A DNA stretch of 38,094 nt from a bacterium (lineage in GTDB: Bacteria > Actinomycetota > Acidimicrobiia > Spongiisociales > ZC4RG35): positions 1-38,094 of the forward strand of contig JAHEDH010000016.1 of assembly GCA_024641285.1 (NCBI GenBank), read 5' to 3'. Both the position numbers and the translations under genes were made by a program. Each line of letters begins with the position of its first letter. The first letter of the stretch is position 1. Positions 1 to 7,649 of this stretch are shown here, piece by piece. The notes under the pieces were generated by a model. The model saw only the letters and a list, made by a program, of their open reading frames with translations. It ran no database searches and was not told the DNA's origin.

Positions 1-1030
1 AGGCGAACGTGAGGTCGACGGATTGGCCCCTGGAGGCGAGCGCCTGCGCAAAGGGTGAGTCGGGGCCGAGAACCTCGCCCAGAGACGATGCGAGGTATCC
101 AAAGGCCCCGCCGAGGATCAAGAAGGCGATACTCCATGCGATGACGGACGGCAGCTGCAGCCGCAGGGCGAGACCCCAGACGTTGGTGGTGAGTGGCCGG
201 CCACGTGCTGGACCGGGGCGCGCGGGAACGATCCCCTGGCCGTAGTCGCGACGTTCCTTCAGGGCGGTGGCCAGAGCCAGCATCACGACCGCGAACGCCA
301 GACACAGCAGGAGGGGCCACCACCGGTCCTCCGTCGCCGGGCGCACCTCCTGGGTCCAGCCCATGGGTGTGAACCAGATCAGCCACTCGGCGTTCGGCGC
401 CGCGTCCGCGAAACCCCGGACGAGGAAGCTCGCGCCGAGCATCGTGATGGCCAAGGTGGACGCGGTCCGGGCATACGATCCCAGCTGTGCGGTGACCGCC
501 GCCACCGCGGCGAACATCCACCCGGTCGCGGTGAACGTGGCTGACATTCCGATCGTCACGCCCGGATCTCCTCCGAACAGGATGGTGACGACTGCGCTCA
601 CGAGCCCCACGACGATCGACGCACCGAAGGCAAGGAGGACTGCCGCCGCAAGACGTGCCTGCCGGCCGACGACGCTGGAGGCGATGAGCTCGGCTTGGCC
701 CGAGTCCTCGTCGGCTCGCGTGTTCCGCACCACCAGGATGATCGCCATGAGCCCGGTGAAGAATCCACCGAGCGCCAGCGAACGCCAGGTGTTGAACCCG
801 TCCTCGGTGAGGAGGTCGTACGGGGTGCCGAACAGCAGATTGAATGCCGGGTTGCTACCGATCGTCGTGGCGAGGCCCTGCCGACTCGCCTCGTCCGGAA
901 ACACGAACCGGTAGCCGACGAGTGAGGTCACCGACAGCGCCGTCACGCCAAGGGTCCACGGCGCCATGATCCTGGCATTCAGTTCAGCGGCGGCCTTGAG
1001 CAGCACCCGCGTGCCGATGAAAGCCTTCAT
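1..1030 (-). CDS. ABC-2 type exporter permease (partial, runs off left edge)
   Basis: Membrane subunit of an ABC exporter. The reading frame is open for 343 codons from an ATG at 1030 to the window edge, so the C-terminus is missing. Visible hydrophobic segments lie near residues 22-42, 87-104, 125-153, 158-182, 190-208, 238-258 and 290-312. The segment with NTRADEDSGQAELIASS near residues 105-121 is characteristic of the large actinobacterial permeases annotated as exporters of polyketide antibiotics. Its ATG overlaps the stop of the upstream ATPase gene (ATGA, 4 bases), so the two are probably translationally coupled and form one transporter. The substrate cannot be read from the sequence. 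The family is fairly certain; a role in drug export is inference from the family. Confidence 0.8.
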   Translation of the reverse strand, partial: MKAFIGTRVLLKAAAELNARIMAPWTLGVTALSVTSLVGYRFVFPDEASRQGLATTIGSNPAFNLLFGTPYDLLTEDGFNTWRSLALGGFFTGLMAIILVVRNTRADEDSGQAELIASSVVGRQARLAAAVLLAFGASIVVGLVSAVVTILFGGDPGVTIGMSATFTATGWMFAAVAAVTAQLGSYARTASTLAITMLGASFLVRGFADAAPNAEWLIWFTPMGWTQEVRPATEDRWWPLLLCLAFAVVMLALATALKERRDYGQGIVPARPGPARGRPLTTNVWGLALRLQLPSVIAWSIAFLILGGAFGYLASSLGEVLGPDSPFAQALASRGQSVDLTFA

Positions 1031-1932
1031 GAGCCCGTGTTGCCGTTGAGCCGATCGTCGTAATGGCTGAGGAAGATGTCCTCCAACGAGGCCGGCGTCG
1101 ATGTGATGGAGACGATCCCCTCGTGCGCCAGGACCGCCATGACTTCCGCCGTACGTTCGTGGTCGACCGTGCATGTGAGCGTCGTCCCCTGAAGGACGAC
1201 ATCGTGGATGCCGTCGAGCTCCTCGAGACGATCCGGGACACGTTCCAGCTCGACGGCGAGATGGGTGCGACGGTGCTTGCGCACCTGATCGAGGGTCCCC
1301 GTCTCGACGAGCATCCCGTCGCGGATGATGCTGACTCGATCGGCCAGCGCCTCCACTTCGCTGAGGACGTGGCTGGACAGCAGTACGGTGCGTCCACGCT
1401 TCTTCTCGGTGGCGATCTCCTCCTGGAACACCGCCTCCATCAGCGGGTCCAACCCGGACGTGGGCTCATCGAGGATCAGGAGCTCGACGTCGGACGAGAG
1501 TGCAGCGACGATCGCAACCTTCTGCCGGTTTCCCTTGGAGTACGTACGACCCTTCTTCGTCGGATCGAGCTCGAAACGCTCGAGTAGGTGCTTTCGACGA
1601 CTTTCGTCCAAACCGCCGCGCAGCGTGCCCAGCAGGTCGATCGCCTCGCCCCCGGTGAGGCCGGGCCACAGGGACACGTCTCCAGGCACATATGCCAGTC
1701 GGCGATGGAGTTCGACGACGTCCCGCCACGGGTCGCCGCCGAGGAGCGTCACGTTTCCGGCGTCTGAGCGCAGCAAGCCGAGTATCACGCGGATCGTTGT
1801 CGACTTGCCCGAGCCGTTGGGTCCGAGGAAGCCGTGCACCTGGCCCGTCTGGACATCGAGATCCATCCCGTTGAGTGCGGTGAAGGAGCCGAACCTCTTG
1901 ACGAGCCCCTCCACGGTGATAGCCGAGTCCAC
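1027..1932 (-). CDS. ABC transporter ATP-binding protein (exporter ATPase)
   Basis: Nucleotide-binding subunit partnering the permease that follows it. With the GTG at 1932 the protein has 301 residues. Walker A is GPNGSGKST at residues 37-45, the signature is the variant YSKGNRQKV, Walker B is LLILDEPTSGLD, and the H-loop is in LLSSHVLSE. The C-terminal third resembles the regulatory domain of DrrA-like exporter ATPases. An upstream ATG at 1986 would add 18 residues rich in Arg that do not look like ABC sequence. GTG 1932 is preferred because TATTCT lies six bases before it, which fits a leaderless transcript. The gene overlaps the permease by 4 bases. Confidence 0.88.
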   Translation of the reverse strand: MDSAITVEGLVKRFGSFTALNGMDLDVQTGQVHGFLGPNGSGKSTTIRVILGLLRSDAGNVTLLGGDPWRDVVELHRRLAYVPGDVSLWPGLTGGEAIDLLGTLRGGLDESRRKHLLERFELDPTKKGRTYSKGNRQKVAIVAALSSDVELLILDEPTSGLDPLMEAVFQEEIATEKKRGRTVLLSSHVLSEVEALADRVSIIRDGMLVETGTLDQVRKHRRTHLAVELERVPDRLEELDGIHDVVLQGTTLTCTVDHERTAEVMAVLAHEGIVSITSTPASLEDIFLSHYDDRLNGNTGS

Positions 1933-1938
1933 GAATCG

Positions 1939-1944
1939 AGAATA
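1939..1944 (-). promoter_or_regulatory. Putative -10 box of a leaderless promoter for the ABC ATPase
   Basis: Read on the minus strand, TATTCT is followed by six bases and then the GTG start at 1932. No Shine-Dalgarno is visible. The position matches the TANNNT box about 7 bases upstream of leaderless starts known in actinobacteria. No convincing -35 box is seen. Confidence 0.45.
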
Positions 1945-2018
1945 GCGAGACCAGGGACCGCGCCTTCGGGCCGAGTCTCGCACCATCGTCGCAACCGGAT
2001 CGACCGGCGCCGACGCGG

Positions 2019-2690
2019 TCAGGCGTCGATCGGGGCGGCGTAGGCGACGACGTTGTCGGAGTAGCTGCGAAGCGACCTGTTGAAGTCACCGCCGCAGGTG
2101 ATGAGCGTCAACTCGGGAGGGCCGTCCTTGGCAAAGACGCGATCGACCGGAAGCTCATCCTTGGAGTATTGGGCAGTCTCGGTGATTCGGAAGCGCTTCG
2201 TCGACCCGTCGTCGTAGCTGATCTCGATGACGTCTCCCACCTCGATGTCGTCGAGATCCCGAAAGATCCCATCTCGGCCGTTGAAAGCGATGTGGGCGGC
2301 GAAGACCGCCGACCCTGCCTCTCCGGGTGACGGGCCGAATCGATACCAACCGACCTGCGATGCCCCCGGGATCTCCATCTCGCCGTTGGATTCCACTCCG
2401 ACGTCGACCACCGGTGCAAAGCTGACATCGAGAGATTCGATGGAGAGGGCGGCCGGCACGGGCGACGGATCCCTCACAGGCCCGAGGAGAGCCGATCCCA
2501 ACTCTTGCGTTCGACTCGCGAGCTCCGAAACGCTCTCTTCGGCGTCGTCTGACGACTCCTCGACGGAGACAGGGGTGGTCGTGGTGGTGACGAACTGCGG
2601 TTCCACCTGGGTGGCCGCAGACTGCTGACCGGCGGCTCCACCGCAGGCCGTGAGAACCACGAGCATGAGAAGCGGGAGCGTGCGGGTCAT
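2019..2690 (-). CDS. Class F-like sortase, lipoprotein or secreted
   Basis: Cysteine transpeptidase that would act outside the membrane, linking or trimming surface proteins. The protein has 223 residues. Residues 1-16 form a hydrophobic leader ending in LTAC, a possible lipobox with Cys16, followed by a Thr/Ser/Glu-rich linker to about residue 80. The sortase domain carries the expected catalytic set: His133 in AAHIAFNG, Cys199 in TLITCGG, and Arg205 or Arg208 in NRSLRSYSDN. This is the pattern of actinobacterial class F (LPXTG-type domain) sortases. It lies 51 bases downstream of a DUF4397 gene, separated by a strong hairpin. The neighbour is the likeliest substrate or partner, although it has no classic LPXTG. 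No good ribosome binding site precedes the ATG, since the hairpin occupies that region. Confidence 0.85.
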   Translation of the reverse strand: MTRTLPLLMLVVLTACGGAAGQQSAATQVEPQFVTTTTTPVSVEESSDDAEESVSELASRTQELGSALLGPVRDPSPVPAALSIESLDVSFAPVVDVGVESNGEMEIPGASQVGWYRFGPSPGEAGSAVFAAHIAFNGRDGIFRDLDDIEVGDVIEISYDDGSTKRFRITETAQYSKDELPVDRVFAKDGPPELTLITCGGDFNRSLRSYSDNVVAYAAPIDA

Positions 2691-2700
2691 GGGCTTGGGT

Positions 2701-2733
2701 GTGCGGGAGAGGGGTGCGCACCCTCTCCCGCAC
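2701..2733 (-). terminator. 13-bp intergenic hairpin between DUF4397 gene and sortase gene
   Basis: GTGCGGGAGAGGG at 2701-2713 pairs perfectly with CCCTCTCCCGCAC at 2721-2733 around a 7-base loop. It begins 8 bases after the DUF4397 stop and ends 10 bases before the sortase ATG. There is no U-tract on the minus strand, so it may be an attenuator, an mRNA stabiliser or a ribosome-access control rather than a full terminator. Confidence 0.7.
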
Positions 2734-2741
2734 AGATCGGG

Positions 2742-3533
2742 TCAGCTGCGGGCGCCGACGAGGGCGCGGCGGGAGCCGACAGCGCCGACGAGCAGCAGGG
2801 CGCCCAGTCCGGCGGCCCATGCGGGAACCGTCGAGCCGACCGGCGAGTTGCCGGTGTTCACGGCTGTCGGAGCTGTTCCGAGACCGGTGATGGACTCGGT
2901 GAGGGCGGAGACAGAGCCGGCATCGAGCGAACCGACTGCGTAGACGATGAGCGCAGAACCGTCCGCGATGGGAAGATCCACCGGGCCGATCACGACGGGC
3001 TCATCCGCACCTGCGGGAACGACCTCGGCCGTGATGGTGCCGACGGGCAGATCTGCCTGAACGCTGTTCGGATTGGTCAGCCCAGCGAACGCCACGGAGC
3101 CGTTGGCCTTCACGTCGACGGCCGGAGCCTGCGCCGTGTGACGGACGATGAGGCGGCCTTCGCCGGCGGCGATGGACGACGTGTCATTCTCGAAGACGGC
3201 CAGGGTAGGGGTGCCGGCTTCGTCGAGATGGGCGATGATCGTGTAGTTGCCGGATGCTGGGAGCGCAGTGTCACCGGCATCGATGGCGACCGTCTCGGTT
3301 CCGGCGAGGCGAACCTGCAGGCCGACCAAGGTCTCACCGGCAAGCGCGGAGAGGTCCTGGGTGTCGCCGAACTGGAAGTCGGCGAAAACGACGTCGCCAC
3401 CGGCGACCACGTCTACCGGCGTGTCGGGGATCCCGTGGATCAGGTGGATACGAGCCTCTTCCTGCGCTGACGCAGGAATTGCGATGACTGCCATGAGCAA
3501 TGCTGCGGTGAGCAGCGAGATGAGCTTTCTCAT
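2742..3533 (-). CDS. Secreted DUF4397 domain protein with C-terminal membrane segment
   Basis: Predicted surface protein of 263 residues whose molecular role is unknown. The start at ATG 3533 is preceded by AAGAGGAGG with good spacing and opens a classic signal peptide (MRKLISLLTAALLMAVIAIPASAQ). The mature part begins ARIHLIHGIPDTPVDVV, the hallmark of DUF4397, and a second copy starts near RLIVRHTAQAPAVDVKANG. The last 35 residues contain a linker, a hydrophobic stretch (VPAWAAGLGALLLVGAVG) and an arginine-containing tail, the layout of a cell-wall sorting signal. No LPXTG is present; the residues before the hydrophobic stretch read NSPVGSTVP. The adjacent downstream sortase suggests that it is anchored or processed. 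Other DUF4397 proteins are adhesin-like, but that is family-level knowledge. Confidence 0.85.
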   Translation of the reverse strand: MRKLISLLTAALLMAVIAIPASAQEEARIHLIHGIPDTPVDVVAGGDVVFADFQFGDTQDLSALAGETLVGLQVRLAGTETVAIDAGDTALPASGNYTIIAHLDEAGTPTLAVFENDTSSIAAGEGRLIVRHTAQAPAVDVKANGSVAFAGLTNPNSVQADLPVGTITAEVVPAGADEPVVIGPVDLPIADGSALIVYAVGSLDAGSVSALTESITGLGTAPTAVNTGNSPVGSTVPAWAAGLGALLLVGAVGSRRALVGARS

Positions 3534-3641
3534 CGGATGTGCCTCCTCTTGGGCGTTACACGACTGTGTACGAGGTCGAGTACCCGATCGGATGGTTCGT
3601 AATCGAAGAATTTCGATGATTTCCGCCGAGGCCTCTCTCAC

Positions 3642-3647
3642 TAGCCT
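3642..3647 (+). promoter_or_regulatory. Putative leaderless -10 box for ettA
   Basis: TAGCCT is followed by seven bases and the GTG at 3655. No Shine-Dalgarno is visible. This supports GTG 3655 as the start over the in-frame ATG at 3616, which would lie upstream of the box. A good -35 is not seen. Confidence 0.45.
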
Positions 3648-3654
3648 CCATGAG

Positions 3655-5331
<1,677 letters not shown>

Positions 5332-5351
5332 GTACCAACAGGCTGGTCGGC

Positions 5352-6191
5352 TCAGGTCTCCCCATCGCGAGATTCGATGCCGGCCGTGCGAACCAGTTCG
5401 ACGATGGCGTCAGCCACGCGTCGGGGGTCCTGAGCCTGCGGGTAGTGACCCGACCCCTCCGACAGCACGACCTCTGCCCCCATCACGGCGCCGAGATGGT
5501 TGGCTTCGCCGACGGGGTCGGGGAAGTCGGGGTCGGCGGTGCCCATCACGACCGTGACCGGCTGCAAGACCTGATCGAGCCTGCGGCCCGACTCGGCGTG
5601 TGAGCTCGTCGAGATGGCTCGGAAGTCGGTGAAGCGACCGGGCTCTTTGAGATTGGCCGAGAGACCGGCGACGTACTCGGCGTGGTCGTCGGGCGGCGTA
5701 CCCGGATAGAGGGCCTTTCGGTAGTAGCCGATCCACGCTGCTCTCCCCCACGGCGGGGTGAGGAGGGCGGTGAATGCCGCCTTCTGCCACCACTTCATCG
5801 GGACGTCCCGGACGAACGGGCCGATCAGCACCAGACCGGCGACGCGATCCGGAGCGTCGGTGGCTGCGATCACGGCCGAACCGCACGAGAGGGAATTGCC
5901 CACGAGTACTGCCCGCTCGACTCCGAGCTTCTCGATCAACGCGAGGTAGTCCGATGAAACCGCGGAGGGATCGAGTTGGGCCCACCCCGTGGACGACTCG
6001 CCCATCCCTCTCATGTCCATCGTCACGAACCGAATTCCGGCAGCGGTCATGCGATCCCGGATGTGTCGGTAGACGTGGCGCGTGTCCCCCATGCCGGGCG
6101 CAGCGATGACCAGCGGTCCGTCGACGCCGTTGTCGTCGTACGAGATGGTCCCACCGGGGCGTTCGAGCAATTGGGTGGTCGGTTGGGTCAT
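5352..6191 (-). CDS. Alpha/beta hydrolase
   Basis: Probable cytoplasmic esterase/hydrolase of 279 residues; the substrate is unknown. The alpha/beta fold signature includes the oxyanion-loop APGMGDTR (31-38), the nucleophile elbow GNSLS with Ser100, an acidic residue near 220-222 (GTADPDFPDP) and the catalytic His249 in EGSGHYPQ. The elbow ends in Ser-Cys-Gly rather than the usual Gly after the x position, a mild deviation from GxSxG. The gene starts 9 bases downstream of the TetR gene, so both share the autoregulated promoter at 6857-6886. The hydrolase is therefore likely induced by the ligand of that regulator and may degrade it or a related compound. It converges on ettA with only 20 bases between the stops. 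Confidence 0.88.
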   Translation of the reverse strand: MTQPTTQLLERPGGTISYDDNGVDGPLVIAAPGMGDTRHVYRHIRDRMTAAGIRFVTMDMRGMGESSTGWAQLDPSAVSSDYLALIEKLGVERAVLVGNSLSCGSAVIAATDAPDRVAGLVLIGPFVRDVPMKWWQKAAFTALLTPPWGRAAWIGYYRKALYPGTPPDDHAEYVAGLSANLKEPGRFTDFRAISTSSHAESGRRLDQVLQPVTVVMGTADPDFPDPVGEANHLGAVMGAEVVLSEGSGHYPQAQDPRRVADAIVELVRTAGIESRDGET

Positions 6192-6200
6192 GACAGTCTC

Positions 6201-6785
6201 CTATCGAGTGTTCGTTGTCGTGGCCGATTGATTTGAGATGGCATCGATTCCGACACGCCAGGCGGCGTCGATGTCGGCATCGGGTGGAAAACGTTGGGCG
6301 AGCTCGAGGGTCACCATGCCGTGCGCGAACGCCCATGCTGCCCTGGCATGATCGACACTCCCACCGAACGCCTGGATGAGTGGACGGGCAGCCCGTTCCT
6401 CGACCCCATCGGGGAGTTCATTCCTCGGGAGCGGTCGGTCGGTCATGAGCCGGTAAAGGTGGGGATGCTCGAGCGCCCAGGTTCGATAGCGGCGAGCAAA
6501 CGTCTCTATCGCGTGCTCCTCGGATTGCTCGAAGGCCTCGGCCTGTTGACGGAAGCCATCCGCGATGAGCGCGACTTCGAGTTCTCGCTTGTCGGCGACA
6601 TGCTTGTAGAGAGACGGCGCACGGATACCGAGCTCACTTGCGATCGCACGCATGGTGACACCGTCTGGCCCATGATGTTCGAGCAGCCGACGGGCCACCG
6701 CCACGATCTCGTCGCGGCGCCCTTTGTCCTCGGATGCTCCAGCTTCCGGGGCGACTGTCTCATCTTGTTGGGTCGAGTACGTCAT
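6201..6785 (-). CDS. TetR family transcriptional repressor
   Basis: DNA-binding repressor of 194 residues. The ATG at 6785 is chosen because GAAAGGAG lies 5-7 bases upstream; an ATG at 6836 would add 17 Cys/Arg-rich residues and sits at the edge of the operator. The helix-turn-helix covers about residues 43-62 (VTMRAIASELGIRAPSLYKHV), a standard TetR N-terminus. The C-terminal ligand domain has the ARAAWAFAHGMVTLE pattern of the WHG-type TetR C-terminal domains. Two near-perfect palindromes overlap its promoter, so it almost certainly represses itself and the downstream hydrolase gene. The inducer is unknown. Confidence 0.92.
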   Translation of the reverse strand: MTYSTQQDETVAPEAGASEDKGRRDEIVAVARRLLEHHGPDGVTMRAIASELGIRAPSLYKHVADKRELEVALIADGFRQQAEAFEQSEEHAIETFARRYRTWALEHPHLYRLMTDRPLPRNELPDGVEERAARPLIQAFGGSVDHARAAWAFAHGMVTLELAQRFPPDADIDAAWRVGIDAISNQSATTTNTR

Positions 6786-6839
6786 TCGGTCTCCTTTCGA
6801 GCGCATCTCGCCACACACACAACACAAACACGACAAATT

Positions 6840-6856
6840 GGCTAACCGTGTTAGCC
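6840..6856. promoter_or_regulatory. TetR operator O1 (over the transcription start)
   Basis: GGCTAAC-CGT-GTTAGCC is a perfect 7+3+7 inverted repeat located directly downstream of the -10 box. Its centre (6848) is 23 bases from the centre of O2. Size and position fit a TetR dimer site. Confidence 0.85.
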
Positions 6857-6886
6857 ATTGTAGGCTAACAGCGTTAGCAATGTCAA
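6857..6886 (-). promoter_or_regulatory. Sigma-70-type promoter of the tetR-hydrolase operon
   Basis: On the minus strand, TTGACA (6886-6881) and TACAAT (6862-6857) are separated by 18 bases, the best consensus promoter seen in the window. The spacer is almost completely occupied by a palindromic operator, and a second operator begins immediately downstream of the -10 box. Confidence 0.85.
6863..6879. promoter_or_regulatory. TetR operator O2 (in the -35/-10 spacer)
   Basis: GGCTAAC-AGC-GTTAGCA repeats the O1 palindrome with one end base changed, and lies exactly between the -35 and -10 boxes. Occupancy would block RNA polymerase. Both half-sites match those of O1. Confidence 0.85.
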
Positions 6887-6966
6887 GCGAGAATGATGCG
6901 ATCGAGGGGAATCCGATCGGTTGGGCAACACGGCTCGCGGCGATTACCGGTTGGACCTCCGGCGGG

Positions 6967-6972
6967 TAGCTT
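6967..6972 (+). promoter_or_regulatory. Putative leaderless -10 box for the DUF1990 gene
   Basis: TAGCTT is followed by six bases and the GTG at 6979. No Shine-Dalgarno is present. The spacing supports the GTG rather than the ATG at 6982 as first codon. Confidence 0.4.
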
Positions 6973-6978
6973 GGCGAC

Positions 6979-7566
6979 GTGATGAATCGCTACTCCCTCA
7001 CCGCGCCGACGGATCGCAGACTCGACCGGCTCCGCTCGACTGCCGAACACGAGAATCTGAGCTACGACGGGGTCGGAGGAAGCATCAGCGGCGGTCACCC
7101 CGCCGGGTACCACTCGCACAGCTCCGAGTTGACCGTCGCGGCCGACTGGGAGGCGGCGAAATCCGCCATCCGAAGCTGGTCGGGCCATCGCTCCGCCGGG
7201 GGGGTTCTCGCTCCGGAGACGCCTCCTCTGACGCAAGGCGCCACGATGGCGTTCGGTGTGAGAGTCCTGGGCGTGTGGGCGACCGGAACCTGCCGCATCG
7301 TCGAGGTCATCGATCACGACGAGCGATTCGGGTTCAGCTACGGTACGCTCCCCCATCATCCCGAGCGCGGTGAGGAGATGTTCGCCGTGGACAAGAACGG
7401 AGACGGCACGGTCACCTTCCGCGTGGCCGCCTTCTCGAAACCGGCAGGGCTCGTGACGACGATGATCGGACCCATCGGCCGCCTCATCCAAAGGACGATG
7501 ACCAGGCGCTACCTCGCAGGGTTTGCCGCCTTCGCCGCCTCACCCCCCGCTGCCACCCGGCAGTGA
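6979..7566 (+). CDS. DUF1990 (UPF0548) family protein
   Basis: Cytosolic protein of 195 residues of a family without established biochemistry. Diagnostic stretches are the N-terminal LSYDGVGG, the central APETPPLTQGATMAFGVRVLGVW and TGTCRIVEV, the FGFSYGTLPHHPERGEEMF block, and the C-terminal RLIQRTMTRRYLAGF. All are typical of DUF1990, which has a START/SRPBCC-like fold. The start is either GTG 6979 or the next codon, ATG 6982; the upstream TAGCTT favours GTG. The gene is single and converges on pnp, with a bidirectional terminator between them. Confidence 0.85.
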   Translation: MMNRYSLTAPTDRRLDRLRSTAEHENLSYDGVGGSISGGHPAGYHSHSSELTVAADWEAAKSAIRSWSGHRSAGGVLAPETPPLTQGATMAFGVRVLGVWATGTCRIVEVIDHDERFGFSYGTLPHHPERGEEMFAVDKNGDGTVTFRVAAFSKPAGLVTTMIGPIGRLIQRTMTRRYLAGFAAFAASPPAATRQ

Positions 7567-7597
7567 TCGCGAGGTGACTCGCAAGCCAGGACGCAAA

Positions 7598-7625
7598 GAG
7601 GGCCGGCCCATCCGGGCCGGCCCTC
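7598..7625. terminator. Bidirectional terminator between the DUF1990 gene and pnp
   Basis: GAGGGCCGGCCC (7598-7609) pairs perfectly with GGGCCGGCCCTC (7614-7625) around a 4-base loop. It lies 31 bases past the DUF1990 stop and 24 bases past the pnp stop on the other strand, so it can serve both genes. There is no long U-tract, as is usual in high-GC actinobacteria. Confidence 0.85.
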
Positions 7626-7649
7626 TCATCACCTCGGATCGCTTCGAGC

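Noticed and set aside
5332-5351. Terminator between ettA and the hydrolase gene
   Set aside because: The 20-base gap contains no usable stem-loop, so none is annotated.
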